NCBI RefSeq assembly: GCF_008370685.1
Contig: NZ_VTZU01000004.1
Span: forward strand, 62,001-126,000
Source of the DNA: Aquimarina sp. RZ0
GTDB taxonomy: Bacteria > Bacteroidota > Bacteroidia > Flavobacteriales > Flavobacteriaceae
DNA length: 64,000 nucleotides
Reading direction: 5' to 3'
Under the pieces are notes generated by a model. That model was not told the DNA's origin, did no database searches, and saw only the letters and a program-made list of their open reading frames with translations. Both the position numbers and the translations under genes were made by a program. Positions 48,663 through 58,097 of the stretch are shown here, piece by piece; the stretch's first letter is position 1; the number at the start of each line of letters is the position of its first letter.

Positions 48663-49535
48663 TTACTCTTCTTCTTTTTTTGCAGCTTCTGTTACAGCCG
48701 GTGCTTCTTCTGCTACTACAGGAGCAGCAACTTCTGTTGTTGCAGGAGCAGGAGCTTCTGTTGTTGCAGGAGCAGGAGCTTCTGTTGTTGCAGGTTTTTC
48801 CTCTACAGAATCCTTTGCAGCAGTTTTAGGAGCTTCTTTTGAAGTTTTTCGCTCATTGAGCCCTTCAATAATAGCATCACTTACATAGGTCATTACTTTA
48901 TCAATAGATTTTGAAGCATCATCATTTGCAGGGATAACATACTGTACCTGACGTGGGTCAGAGTTTGTATCTACCATTGCAAAAATTGGAATGTTTAATT
49001 TCTGAGCTTCTTTTACTGCAATATGCTCACGAGTAATATCTACGACAAATAATGCGCCTGGTAAACGAGTCATATCAGAAATAGAACCTAAATTCTTTTC
49101 TAATTTTGCTCTCAAACGATCTACTTGTAAACGTTCTTTCTTAGACAGTGTATTAAAAGTACCATCTTTCTTCATTCTATCAATAGCAGCCATTTTCTTT
49201 ACTGCCTTACGAATAGTAACAAAGTTGGTAAGCATACCACCCGGCCATCTTTCAGTAATGTATGGTTGATTTGCTTTTGCTGCTTTTTCAGCAACGATTT
49301 CTTTAGCTTGTTTTTTGGTAGCAACAAAAAGAATTTTTCTACCAGAAGCTGCTATTTTCTTCAAAGCTTCACCAGCTTCGTTAATTTTTGCAGCTGTTTT
49401 ATATAAGTTTATGATATGGATACCGTTACGCTCCATATAGATGTATGGAGCCATATTAGGATCCCATCTTCTTGTTAGGTGACCAAAATGTACACCTGCA
49501 TCAAGTAAATCTTTTACTTCGATATTGTTTGCCAT
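48663..49535 (-). CDS. rpsB: 30S ribosomal protein S2 with long Ala/Pro/Thr-rich tail
   Basis: 290 residues. The S2 core (about 1-230) starts MANNIEVKDLLDAGVHFGHL and holds WDPNMAPYIY and WPGGMLTNF. From about 235 the protein has a low-complexity tail with repeated EAPAPATT and an acidic end (AKKEEE). Tail extensions are common in Bacteroidetes S2. The 140-base gap to rpsI holds a possible leader hairpin but no clear promoter. Confidence 0.97.
   Translation of the reverse strand: MANNIEVKDLLDAGVHFGHLTRRWDPNMAPYIYMERNGIHIINLYKTAAKINEAGEALKKIAASGRKILFVATKKQAKEIVAEKAAKANQPYITERWPGGMLTNFVTIRKAVKKMAAIDRMKKDGTFNTLSKKERLQVDRLRAKLEKNLGSISDMTRLPGALFVVDITREHIAVKEAQKLNIPIFAMVDTNSDPRQVQYVIPANDDASKSIDKVMTYVSDAIIEGLNERKTSKEAPKTAAKDSVEEKPATTEAPAPATTEAPAPATTEVAAPVVAEEAPAVTEAAKKEEE
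48731..48794. repeat. 24-bp tandem repeat in the rpsB tail
   Basis: About 2.7 copies of a 24-base unit (CTTCTGTTGTTGCAGGAGCA plus GGAG) encode the EAPAPATT repeats. They are identical at DNA level, so copy number may vary between strains. Confidence 0.8.
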
Positions 49536-49675
49536 TTTTGTAATAGTTTACGTTCTGTTGAATTAGCAATGATCAAGTGGCTACCTTCTTGTGGTATGGC
49601 CTTGAGCATTTAGATGCTAAACTAACTCCCTATAATTTTATTTTTAGGGGATAACAACAAATACTGTTTAATAAA

Positions 49676-50062
49676 TTAACGTTTAGAGAACTGGAATTTC
49701 TTACGTGCTTTCTTCTGTCCGAATTTTTTACGCTCAACCATTCTGGCATCTCTGGTAAGTAAACCTTCTGGTTTCAGGATAGCTCTGTTTTCTTCATCTA
49801 ACTCGCATATCGCTCTGGATATTGCTAAACGAATAGCTTCAGCTTGTCCTGTGATTCCACCACCGTAAACATTTACAGTAAGATCGAACTTTTCTTCATT
49901 ACTTGTTAAGGTAAGAGGTTGGTTCACTTTGTACTGTAAAGTAGCAGTTGTAAAGTAATCGCTAAGATCTTTTTTGTTGATCGTAACTTTTCCAGAACCT
50001 TCTTTAAGGTATACTCTAGCTACAGCCGTTTTTCTACGACCAATTTTGTGAATAACTTCCAT
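49676..50062 (-). CDS. rpsI: 30S ribosomal protein S9
   Basis: 128 residues starting [20 protein letters not shown] and ending in the basic [12 protein letters not shown] tail that reaches the ribosomal P site. Its start overlaps the rplM stop by one base (TAATG), so the two are translationally coupled. Confidence 0.99.
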   Translation of the reverse strand: MEVIHKIGRRKTAVARVYLKEGSGKVTINKKDLSDYFTTATLQYKVNQPLTLTSNEEKFDLTVNVYGGGITGQAEAIRLAISRAICELDEENRAILKPEGLLTRDARMVERKKFGQKKARKKFQFSKR

Positions 50063-50517
50063 TACTTAAATTCTTTTAAGTTAATAGTTTTAGGTTGCTG
50101 AGCTTCCTGATTGTGTTCTGCTCCGGCATACACCTTTAAATTACGGAATAAAACTGCTCCTAATTTGTTTTTAGGTAACATTCCTTTTACCGCTTTTTCA
50201 ATTAAACGCTCTGGGTTTTTGTCAAATAACTCCTGAGCAGTAAGACTTCTTTGCCCTCCAGGATAACCTGTGTGACGGATATACGATTTATCAGTCCACT
50301 TTTTTCCTGTCAAGTTGATTTTTTCGGCATTTGTAATAATTACATTATCACCGCAATCAACGTGTGGGGTAAAGCTAGGCTTATGCTTTCCTCTAAGTAA
50401 TATTGCTACTACAGAAGATAGACGTCCTAAAGTCTGTCCTTCAGCATCTACGTGTAACCATTCCTTAGAAACGGTTCCTTTATTGGCAGATACTGTTTTG
50501 TAACTTAATGTGTCCAC
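50062..50517 (-). CDS. rplM: 50S ribosomal protein L13
   Basis: 151 residues with the L13 signatures [36 protein letters not shown] and GMLPKNKLG. It is the first gene of the rplM-rpsI(-rpsB-tsf) unit, preceded by a good promoter at 50570-50600. Confidence 0.99.
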   Translation of the reverse strand: MDTLSYKTVSANKGTVSKEWLHVDAEGQTLGRLSSVVAILLRGKHKPSFTPHVDCGDNVIITNAEKINLTGKKWTDKSYIRHTGYPGGQRSLTAQELFDKNPERLIEKAVKGMLPKNKLGAVLFRNLKVYAGAEHNQEAQQPKTINLKEFK

Positions 50518-50569
50518 ACTAACTAATTTTTACTAATTAAACATTCCTTTCCTATATAAAATAGGGGTG

Positions 50570-50600
50570 CAAATGTACAATTATATATTCATATAGCAAA
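50570..50600 (-). promoter_or_regulatory. Promoter of the rplM-rpsI operon
   Basis: On the minus strand TTTG (50600-50597), 19 bases, then TACATTTG (50577-50570) match the Bacteroidetes consensus TTTG-N19-TAnnTTTG exactly. The predicted leader is about 45 nt. Confidence 0.75.
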
Positions 50601-50927
50601 CTCGTATTTGATATTATTTTGTAAGTATGAGCCATTGGTTTTCAGATAGATCAATTATTAGAATGTTTTTTTAAATGAATAGGTTTTTATAGGTGCGTTA
50701 AATTATAGAAAACCGATTGTTTTTAATGATTATTAGTTTTTGATATTAATTAGAAATACTCCATACATAGGATCGGTTAGAGGTAGAAGTGTACAGAATG
50801 AAGAATATGTACTTCTGCTGAAAGTAGGAGGTTCTTGTTAATCTTTTATTAAATAAGAAATAAAACTGTGACAAAACTTCATACATTATGTCATCTATTT
50901 AAAACATCAATCATTAATCCAATCATC
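50601..50927. other. Divergent spacer between rplM and the DUF5916 gene
   Basis: AT-rich with no recognisable gene or repeat; it must hold the promoter of the DUF5916 gene, which was not identified. Confidence 0.35.
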
Positions 50928-53663
50928 ATGAAGCAATTATTCCAGTTTCTGGTATTTTTTATTTTCTCATTTTTTCTCAATGCGCAGGATTCTCTTTCTG
51001 TAGTAACAAAAAGAATTTACACAACCAAACCATTAAATGGAGCAGAAGCACCTGCTATTGATGGATTGATTAATGAGCAGAGTTGGGATCTGGTGGATTG
51101 GGCTGGAGACTTTATAGAAAATCAACCGGATGAGAATACAGCTCCCAGCCAACAAACAAAATTTAAGATACTATATGATCAGAAATATTTATACATAGCA
51201 TACAGATGTTATGATACAGAACCTGATAAAATAGAAAAACGCCTTTCTCGCAGAGATGGTTTTGCTGGTGATTGGGTAGAGATCAATTTGGATAGTTATC
51301 ATGATAAAAGAACTGGCTTTTCTTTTACAATTACAGCATCAGGTGTAAAAGGAGATGAATTTATTTCGAATAATGGAAACAATTGGGATGGTAGCTGGAA
51401 CCCAATCTGGTACACCGCTACTAATATTGATGATGAAGGATGGACTGCTGAGGTAAAAATACCATTAAGTCAGTTAAAATTTGGTAAGAGTAAAGAACAA
51501 ATATGGGGTTTGCAGGTGAATCGTAGATTTTTTCGTGCAGAAGAAAGGTCAGTTTGGCAAAGAATTCCGCAGGATGCTCCGGGATGGGTAAGCGAATTTG
51601 GTGAATTACATGGATTAATTGATATAGAACCGCAAAAACAATTAGAAATTCAACCTTTTGTGGTTACACAGTATGATACGTTCCCTGAAGAAGAAGATAA
51701 CCCTTTCAGAGATGGGGATGAATTTAAACTCAATGGCGGGTTGGATGCCAAAATTGGAATTACAAACGATCTTACCATGGATCTTACTGTGAATCCTGAT
51801 TTTGGTCAGGTAGAAGCAGATCCAGCGGCAATCGCTTTGGATGGGTTTCAGATTTTTTTTAGAGAACAACGCCCTTTTTTTGTAGAAAATAAAAATATTT
51901 TTGATTATCGTTTTGCCAATGGTCAGGATAATGTTTTTTATTCTCGTAGAATTGGTAGAAATCCTCAGGGTTCTGCTGGTTCAAACCCTTTTCTTGAGGG
52001 GCGTGATGGTGTAAATTCTTCGTCTGTAAATGATGAATTTTTGGATGTTCCGGTGAATACAACAATTTTGGGAGCAGCAAAATTTAGTGGAAAAACTAAA
52101 GATGGATGGTCAATAGGGATTCTGGAAAGTGTTACCTCCCGAGAGATTGCCAAAATAGAGGATGCAGCTGGTAATAAGAGAGAAACTATTGTAGAACCAC
52201 TAACTAATTATTTTGTAGCAAGAGCGCAGAAAGATTTTAATGAACGTAATACATTTATAGGAGGAATTTTTACAGCAACGAATCGTAATCTGGGAGATAT
52301 TATAAATATAGATTATAATAACCCTGATACTGATGAGACTTCAGAACTAGTTGGAATACGTGAGAATAATCTTAATTTTTTACGAAAATCGGCTTATACT
52401 GGAGGGCTTGATTTTAGGCATAATTGGAAAGAAAGAAAATATTTTTTAGAAGGAAATATAGTAACTAGTCATGTAGAAGGCTCTAAAGAGTCTATTGCAG
52501 AGACACAGGAATCGCTAACACATTTGTTTAATCGAGTAGATGCGGATCATGTAAAAGTAGACCCTGACAGAACATCACTTACAGGAACGGGTGGGAAAAT
52601 TTTGGGAGGAAAAACAGGTGGTGGAAATTGGCGGTATGAAGGCGGGGTATTTTGGAGGTCACCAGAATTAGAATTAAATGATATAGGTTTCTTGAGACAG
52701 GCAGACGATATAAGACAATTTACTAATGTTCGGTATTTATTTCTTAAACCTACAAAATGGTATAGACGAGGGGATATCAATTTTAATCAATTTACCACCT
52801 TTGATTTTGAAGGGAATTATAATCGTATACAATATGGATTAAGCGGAAATATAAGCTATATAAATAACTGGTGGACTGAAATAGAGTATATTCATAAGCC
52901 ACGTATATTTACAAATACGATTCTGCGGGGAGGACCTCGTTTTCGATTCAATGAAGAGAATATTGCTGTGCTTTTCTTTGGTTCTGATCGAAGAAAGAAA
53001 TTTAGTTTTACGATGGGGCATGTAAATTCCTGGGCGCAGCAAAATAATTTTGCTTTTCAGCGTTATGTACTGCGTTTTAATTATCAGCCTTTTAATGCTT
53101 TTAGTCTTTCGCTTAATCCAGAGTTTGAAATTAATCCTAATAAAACACAATATGTTACCGAGACCGATTTTAATGGAACGCCCAGATATATCACTGCCAG
53201 AATTGATCAGCAAACATTGAGTGCAAGTATTCGTTTGAATTATAATATCAATCCTAATCTGACAATCCAATATTATGGGCAACCATTTATTTCTCGAGGA
53301 ACTTATACCGATTTTAATTATGTAAATGACCCTATCTCTAAGGATCTTGATAACCGGATAACATTGTTTAATAATAACCAGATTTCCTTTGCAGATGATC
53401 AATATTCAATAGATGAGGATTTAGATGGATCGGTAGATTATACAATTGATAATCCTGATTTTGCATTTGTCCAGTTTCGGTCTAATCTGGTATTGCGCTG
53501 GGAATATATTCCAGGTTCAGAAATATTTCTGGTGTGGTCACAAGGTGTTACGGGCTCAGGTGACCCCAAAGATCATCTGTTTAGGGGTTTAGATAATCAG
53601 ATTTTAGACCAACAACCAGAAAACACTTTCTTGATCAAAGCAACATATAGGTTTGTTTTATAA
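50928..53663 (+). CDS. DUF5916 outer-membrane protein with CBM9-like domain
   Basis: About 911 residues from the ATG at 50928 (MKQLFQFLVFFIFSFFLNAQ), which begins a clean signal peptide; the frame opens 20 codons earlier. A CBM9-like beta-sandwich lies at about 25-210 (APAIDGLINEQSWDLVDWAG ... GWTAEVKIPLSQLKFG). The DUF5916 region follows with LTVNPDFGQVEADPA and FFREQRPFFVENKNIF, and strands of an outer-membrane barrel run to the end (FLIKATYRFVL). It is widespread in Bacteroidetes with unknown function. It stands alone, divergent from the ribosomal operon. Confidence 0.9.
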   Translation: MKQLFQFLVFFIFSFFLNAQDSLSVVTKRIYTTKPLNGAEAPAIDGLINEQSWDLVDWAGDFIENQPDENTAPSQQTKFKILYDQKYLYIAYRCYDTEPDKIEKRLSRRDGFAGDWVEINLDSYHDKRTGFSFTITASGVKGDEFISNNGNNWDGSWNPIWYTATNIDDEGWTAEVKIPLSQLKFGKSKEQIWGLQVNRRFFRAEERSVWQRIPQDAPGWVSEFGELHGLIDIEPQKQLEIQPFVVTQYDTFPEEEDNPFRDGDEFKLNGGLDAKIGITNDLTMDLTVNPDFGQVEADPAAIALDGFQIFFREQRPFFVENKNIFDYRFANGQDNVFYSRRIGRNPQGSAGSNPFLEGRDGVNSSSVNDEFLDVPVNTTILGAAKFSGKTKDGWSIGILESVTSREIAKIEDAAGNKRETIVEPLTNYFVARAQKDFNERNTFIGGIFTATNRNLGDIINIDYNNPDTDETSELVGIRENNLNFLRKSAYTGGLDFRHNWKERKYFLEGNIVTSHVEGSKESIAETQESLTHLFNRVDADHVKVDPDRTSLTGTGGKILGGKTGGGNWRYEGGVFWRSPELELNDIGFLRQADDIRQFTNVRYLFLKPTKWYRRGDINFNQFTTFDFEGNYNRIQYGLSGNISYINNWWTEIEYIHKPRIFTNTILRGGPRFRFNEENIAVLFFGSDRRKKFSFTMGHVNSWAQQNNFAFQRYVLRFNYQPFNAFSLSLNPEFEINPNKTQYVTETDFNGTPRYITARIDQQTLSASIRLNYNINPNLTIQYYGQPFISRGTYTDFNYVNDPISKDLDNRITLFNNNQISFADDQYSIDEDLDGSVDYTIDNPDFAFVQFRSNLVLRWEYIPGSEIFLVWSQGVTGSGDPKDHLFRGLDNQILDQQPENTFLIKATYRFVL

Positions 53664-53766
53664 TTCAATTCCGGTTTAAAAATACCCTTTCAAATTTTGC
53701 TTATTTTTTTGTCTAAACAAGAAATTGCTATTTTCTTATTTGAGTGTTTCTAAAACAGATAGTATA

Positions 53767-53928
53767 ATACGATTTGTGATTAAAAAATTCGTATAAATTC
53801 ATTGAATTATTTTTTCTTTATGCAAGGCAAAAAAATCAAGCATAGCTATAGCTACGGTTTATTTTTTAAACGAAGTAGAAAGGAAAAAGAAACGATGAAT
53901 ATGCGAAATTTTTAGTTATAAATCGTAT
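53767..53928 (+). repeat. 162-bp long-palindrome repeat, copy 5
   Basis: The same sequence and orientation as the 21134 copy. It starts 104 bases behind the DUF5916 stop. Both this copy and the 23765 copy are followed within 60 bases by CTGACCAGA, which may be a wider shared context. Confidence 0.92.
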
Positions 53929-54315
53929 AACACCTTACTTATCTATAGATTTTACTGTATCTCTGACCAGACGCTAATTAATCAATTTGTTTTCCAAACC
54001 TTATAGCTAGTAAGTTTTGTGTTTTTAAAATTTCGTTTAATTTGATGGATATTCTATGGATATTTTTCTAAAAATGCTTTTATACCCTAGTGATCTCGAG
54101 TTATAAGTTCCTCGAATGTATGATACAAGAATTACAATATTTAGAGATTAAATTATAGATAGAATAACTTTTGAATCATAGTAATCTCTTCATTTTACTG
54201 GTAATTTGGGTTATAAAATGTGAAAACTTATATTCCTGTTATTAGGGGAAACAAGTTTTAGATTGTTGTATATATATAATCTAAATATTTATTAATTTTT
54301 TAAAACCAGTTTAAT
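53929..54315. other. Intergenic DNA before the crystallin-like lipoprotein gene
   Basis: No gene seen in about 390 AT-rich bases. Confidence 0.35.
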
Positions 54316-54945
54316 ATGAAAATTTTTAATTTTAAAAACGGCTTATTTTTGTTTTTCATTACATCACTTTTTATAAGTTGCTCTAATGAAGAGTTAGAAA
54401 ATGAAGAAACCTTATTTAATGATGAATCAGAGTTAATTTTTCATTACCAAGGTAAATCTTTTGAAGGTGAAGAAAAATTTGAACAGGCTTATAGCAATGT
54501 TTTAGAAAATTCACATTGGGTAATGGATGATGATACCAATGTATATCTTTTTGATACCATGGAAGAATCAGATTTGTTTAGCGCACAACAAATGCAAAAA
54601 GCAGTTAGAGGTATTCAGTTTATTTTTAATAATAATACGAATGGTGGCAGAAGTTTGAAAAGTAGAGTCTTTACATCAAGAGATCGTTTTCAAAATAGAG
54701 CCAGAACTATAAATTTCAGAGGAGGTTTAGGCAGGTTCTGGAATAATAATATTTCTGCTGTCAGGTTTGCAGGATCAGATGTAAGAATACTTGATTCTGT
54801 TAATCTTTATGATAGAGCTAGGTTTCAAAATGTGCTGGGAACTATTTTAAGTTTCGGAAACAGAAGAACAATCGCATTTACAGGAGCTAATTCAAGATTT
54901 AATAACAGGGTCAGTAGCATACAACTGGTACTTACCTCAAGATGA
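54316..54945 (+). CDS. Lipoprotein with two beta/gamma-crystallin-like motifs
   Basis: 209 residues. A lipoprotein signal ends in FISCS (Cys near 22). The first half is acidic (about 25-90). The second half holds two similar units, RDRFQNRARTINFRGGLGRF ... ISAVRF and VNLYDRARFQNVLGTILSFG ... VSSIQLVL, each with the Tyr/Phe, central Gly and terminal (I/V)S(S/A)(V/I) pattern of beta/gamma-crystallin Greek keys. Such domains often bind calcium or stabilise surface proteins. The assignment is by pattern only. It is a single gene with its own terminator at 55045. Confidence 0.6.
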   Translation: MKIFNFKNGLFLFFITSLFISCSNEELENEETLFNDESELIFHYQGKSFEGEEKFEQAYSNVLENSHWVMDDDTNVYLFDTMEESDLFSAQQMQKAVRGIQFIFNNNTNGGRSLKSRVFTSRDRFQNRARTINFRGGLGRFWNNNISAVRFAGSDVRILDSVNLYDRARFQNVLGTILSFGNRRTIAFTGANSRFNNRVSSIQLVLTSR

Positions 54946-55044
54946 TAACGGTTATTGGAGCTAGAATAAAACGATTATGAAAAGTTGTTGTTTGTAGTCA
55001 ATTTAATTTTTTTCTAATCATTAAACAAAACTTTTTTTATACCC

Positions 55045-55101
55045 AACTCATTCGAATTTTTAGTTTAAAAAACTATAGTAAAAGTTTGAATGAGTTTTTT
55101 T
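55045..55101 (+). terminator. Terminator behind the crystallin-like gene
   Basis: AACTCATTC at 55045 pairs with GAATGAGTT at 55088-55096, followed by a T-run. Confidence 0.6.
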
Positions 55102-55274
55102 AAATTATTGTCGATACTATTCAAAGTCAATTTTTGTAGTGTGGGTATATCGAACTTGAAATTACTGAATAAAAAAGTTGCTTTTTAATATCTATTATTT
55201 TAGGATAATCCAGGTTAAAAAGTTTTTAGGTTTATCTTTTACTTGTATTTTGCAACTACTAAGTTGATTTTTGT

Positions 55275-56471
55275 ATGAAATACTTGTTTAGAATATATAT
55301 TAGTTGCTTGTTAGTCGGGTGTACTACTTCAAAAACTCCAGAGAAGAAAGCTGTAGTATTATCAAAAAAACCTGTAGAGGAAGCGATAGACTCACTCTCC
55401 TTTTTCTTAGAACACTATGACAAGTTTTTTAGAACTAATTTTCAGATATCAGAATGCCCGGGAGCGGCGATTGTAATTGTCAAAGATTCTACAGTGATTT
55501 ATAAGAAAGGATTTGGTGTAAAAAAGATACATACTCAAGACTCAGTAGATACCAATACTGTATTTAGGATTGCTAGCTTATCTAAGGGAGTGACTGCTGT
55601 TCTTGCTGGTAATCTGGTAGATCATAAGGAATTGAATTGGGATCAACAGATAAAGGAGTCTGTGTATAATTTTGATTTGCGCGATAAGGCGCAGGCCGAT
55701 AGATTAACAGTGAATCATCTATTATCCCATACATCAGGTTTATATAAATACACAAATTCCCGGTTGATTCATAAAGGCCTGCCATTAACAACTATTATTG
55801 CTGGTTTTAAAAAAAGTGGAGTAGTCGCAAAAGAGGGGACAGATTATGAATATCAGAACGCGGCTTTTTCTGTCATCGAAAAAATAATGGAAAATCAAAC
55901 TGAGACTTCTTTTGAAACCCTCCTTAGTGAACGATTGTTTATTCCTGCGAATATGAAAAATGCCTCTAGTTCTTATCATAATATCAAAAATAATACAAAT
56001 GTGGCCTTACCTCATAAATGGAATCATTATTCAAAAAAATACTCATTAACCCGTTTACATAAAAACTATTATAATGTAGCTGCTGCAGGAGGTATCAATG
56101 CTTCTATTTCTGATATGGCAGAATATCTAAAGGTTTTATTGGGAAATAGACCAGACATTATTTCTGATAGTAGTCTGAAAGATATTTTTAATCCAGTGAT
56201 TTGTACTAGTAATAAAGCAACATATGTTAATTTGTGGGATGGTGTTACCGATTCATATTATGCTAAAGGTTGGCGAGTTCTGGACTATAGAAGAAGAACT
56301 ATTATCTATCACGGAGGCAATGTAAATCAATATAAGACGCAGTTAATGATAGATCCAAAAAATAAGATAGGGATTTGCGTATTGTTTAATGGTCCCAATC
56401 CTTTTAATGGTCCTGTAATTCCAACTTTTCTTAGTTATTATGACTTTTTTGTGGATGCTACAAAAAATTAA
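55275..56471 (+). CDS. Serine hydrolase of the class C beta-lactamase/PBP family, lipoprotein
   Basis: 398 residues. A lipoprotein signal ends at LVGC (Cys16). The catalytic motifs are SxxK at 101-104 (SLSK), YxN at 193-195 (YQN) and HGG at 346-348, the AmpC/DD-peptidase/esterase set. The domain fills about 40-390. The substrate may be a peptidoglycan peptide, a D-amino-acid ester or another ester, and cannot be told from sequence. A beta-lactam resistance role is not implied. A separate lipoprotein gene follows 92 bases later. Confidence 0.9.
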   Translation: MKYLFRIYISCLLVGCTTSKTPEKKAVVLSKKPVEEAIDSLSFFLEHYDKFFRTNFQISECPGAAIVIVKDSTVIYKKGFGVKKIHTQDSVDTNTVFRIASLSKGVTAVLAGNLVDHKELNWDQQIKESVYNFDLRDKAQADRLTVNHLLSHTSGLYKYTNSRLIHKGLPLTTIIAGFKKSGVVAKEGTDYEYQNAAFSVIEKIMENQTETSFETLLSERLFIPANMKNASSSYHNIKNNTNVALPHKWNHYSKKYSLTRLHKNYYNVAAAGGINASISDMAEYLKVLLGNRPDIISDSSLKDIFNPVICTSNKATYVNLWDGVTDSYYAKGWRVLDYRRRTIIYHGGNVNQYKTQLMIDPKNKIGICVLFNGPNPFNGPVIPTFLSYYDFFVDATKN

Positions 56472-56563
56472 GGCGTAACCAGGAAAACTGACAGATAAAA
56501 ATATATAGATGTTGTGTATACTAATGATTTGCTACAAAACGTTTTAATTAAAACTCAAAAATC

Positions 56564-57049
56564 ATGAAAACCAATTTTTTTCTTTTTATTGCATTATTAG
56601 CACTGATTTTTACGTCCTGTAGTTCGGATGATGATACTCCCGTTGATCCAACAATTTCTCTGGTAGGTACCTGGGAACTTATCTCTGTTACAGGTGCGTT
56701 GCCTCTGGATTTGGATATGGATGGTACTTCTTCTTCAAATGTGTTAGAAGAACTACCTTGTTTTGAAGATACAATTGTTGTAAATGAAGATGAAACATAT
56801 AATCAAGAGGTAACAGATGTAGATGTAGATGCTGACTTAACATCATTTCCGCCAGTTATTACAGCAGAATGTACAGGTACCATATTAAACCAGGAAGGTA
56901 CTTGGACATTGGATGATACTTCATTGACTTTTACTCCTGCAAATGGCGATCCCAGAACAGTTGTAATAGAATTAACCGAAACCACACTTTCTTTCTCTGA
57001 TACCTTAGATGATATAGGAGAAGTAGATCTTGTGTTTATGAGAAAATAA
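56564..57049 (+). CDS. Lipocalin-like small lipoprotein
   Basis: 161 residues with a lipoprotein signal ending FTSCSS (Cys19). The mature part starts with the lipocalin-like motif LVGTWELISVTG and ends in paired strands (TTLSFSDTLDDIGEVDLVFM), as in the Bacteroidetes lipocalin-like family (PF13648 type). It is strongly acidic. The ligand is unknown. A terminator follows immediately. Confidence 0.75.
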   Translation: MKTNFFLFIALLALIFTSCSSDDDTPVDPTISLVGTWELISVTGALPLDLDMDGTSSSNVLEELPCFEDTIVVNEDETYNQEVTDVDVDADLTSFPPVITAECTGTILNQEGTWTLDDTSLTFTPANGDPRTVVIELTETTLSFSDTLDDIGEVDLVFMRK

Positions 57050-57068
57050 CAGAAATTTTATAAAAAAT

Positions 57069-57107
57069 AAAAAGCACTGATCTATGTAGGAGATCAGTGC
57101 TTTTTAT
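57069..57107 (+). terminator. Terminator behind the lipocalin-like gene
   Basis: AAAAAGCACTGATCT pairs perfectly with AGATCAGTGCTTTTT around a 7-base loop; A- and T-runs on both sides allow action in both directions. Confidence 0.85.
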
Positions 57108-57181
57108 TTTTTATAAGCAAGGCTTCTTCAAAATAGTTTTTGTACCAATGCGGATTTAAAATTGCTACTTAAAAGTAATCA

Positions 57182-57548
57182 GTGTGGTCGGATATTCGGC
57201 TTTACGTACTGCTAAGTTATGGAACAGGAGAAACTTCTTTTGTAGTGTTTAAGGGAGAAAGGTATAATTCCGAAGGGCAAGCCAAAGAGGAAGGATATAC
57301 AAAAGGAGTGGCGGATTAACCCTTAGTAGCGAAACGTTTCCAAGGAGGCTGTGGGAAACTTTAGCCGAGCAAAGGGGTTAGCAAGGGCATTTTAATACTT
57401 ACAACTCTACGGAGGATGATTTGCTTAATTCTGTGGATTTTGTTAGGATAAACACAAAGCCTAGGTCTTGAAGAGCCGTATGATGGGAGACTATCGCGTA
57501 CGGTGATGTAAGAGATTTAAGGGTGAAATTGCCTGTTACCTACTCGAC
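57182..57548 (+). mobile_element. Group II intron relic without ORF
   Basis: GTGTG at 57182 fits the group II 5' consensus GUGYG. Domain V is clear at 57473-57506: GAGCCGTATG with the catalytic AGC, an ATGG-GAGA-CTAT stem with a GNRA tetraloop, a two-base bulge and GTACGG closing the lower stem, 34 bases in all. A domain VI-like hairpin follows and the element ends ...CTACTCGAC, fitting the 3' AY rule. At 367 bases it is too short to hold a reverse transcriptase and probably lost parts of domains I-IV. It lies directly beside the DUF1801 pseudogene. Confidence 0.75.
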
Positions 57549-57549
57549 A

Positions 57550-57880
57550 TTAGCTGTCAGTATTTCCACCTTTTTCCCAAAGTTTCATTACTTTCTCAAT
57601 AAAAAAAATCAATTTTCGTTTCCGATAGATTAATACTTTTTTTAATTCGAATACATCCTTTTTCCATATTGAATTCTTTCAATAGTTCTCTTGCGTTTTC
57701 AATTTTGTCTATATTACCAACATATAAACTTACATATGTCATTTGAGCATTGATATGGAAGATGTTTTTCGAACCATTTCCATAGGAAAGAGCCTTATAT
57801 TCAATTCCTTCAATTAATTCAGGATAAATTTTTTAATCAATTCATTAACTCTTCAGCCTTGTCTTTCCGCCAATCAGGTT
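57550..57880 (-). pseudogene. DUF1801-family-like gene remnant with frameshifts
   Basis: On the minus strand the stretches LIKKFIPELIEGIEYKALSY, GNGSKNIFHINAQMTYVSLY and then INLSETKIDF, IEKVMKLWEKGG are in different frames. One shift is at a run of eight T's (plus-strand A-run at 57600-57608), another near 57840. The pattern recalls the DUF1801/YdhG family of small proteins. The 5' end is missing where the half repeat begins at 57884. Confidence 0.6.
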
Positions 57881-57883
57881 CTA

Positions 57884-57964
57884 ATACGATTTGTGATTAA
57901 AAAATTCGTATAAATTCATTGAATTATTTTTTCTTTATGCAAGGCAAAAAAATCAAGCATAGCT
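57884..57964 (+). repeat. Half copy (81 bp) of the 162-bp long-palindrome repeat
   Basis: Identical to the first 81 bases of the other copies and breaks off at AGCATAGCT, within one base of the palindrome centre. Confidence 0.9.
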
Positions 57965-58097
57965 CTCAATATCCCCGCTCGGGTATAAACAGTCCTAAAA
58001 TTAGTCTTGCTTTTTGATGTAAATCCTTATCAATAATGATATTTTTGTTTAGAATAAATACCTCATTTTTTTCTTTAAATTCAATTTCAACTACCGA
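57965..58097. other. Fragment upstream of ureD
   Basis: On the minus strand a short open stretch (FKEKNEVFILNKNIIIDKDL, HQKARLILGLFIPERGY) looks protein-derived but has no start codon and was not recognised. It ends at the half repeat, so it is probably another broken gene piece. It also forms the immediate upstream DNA of ureD. Confidence 0.3.

Noticed and set aside
55275-56471. Antibiotic-resistance beta-lactamase
   Set aside because: The motifs fit the broad serine hydrolase family (SxxK, YxN, HGG), which is mostly peptidases and esterases; resistance cannot be claimed.
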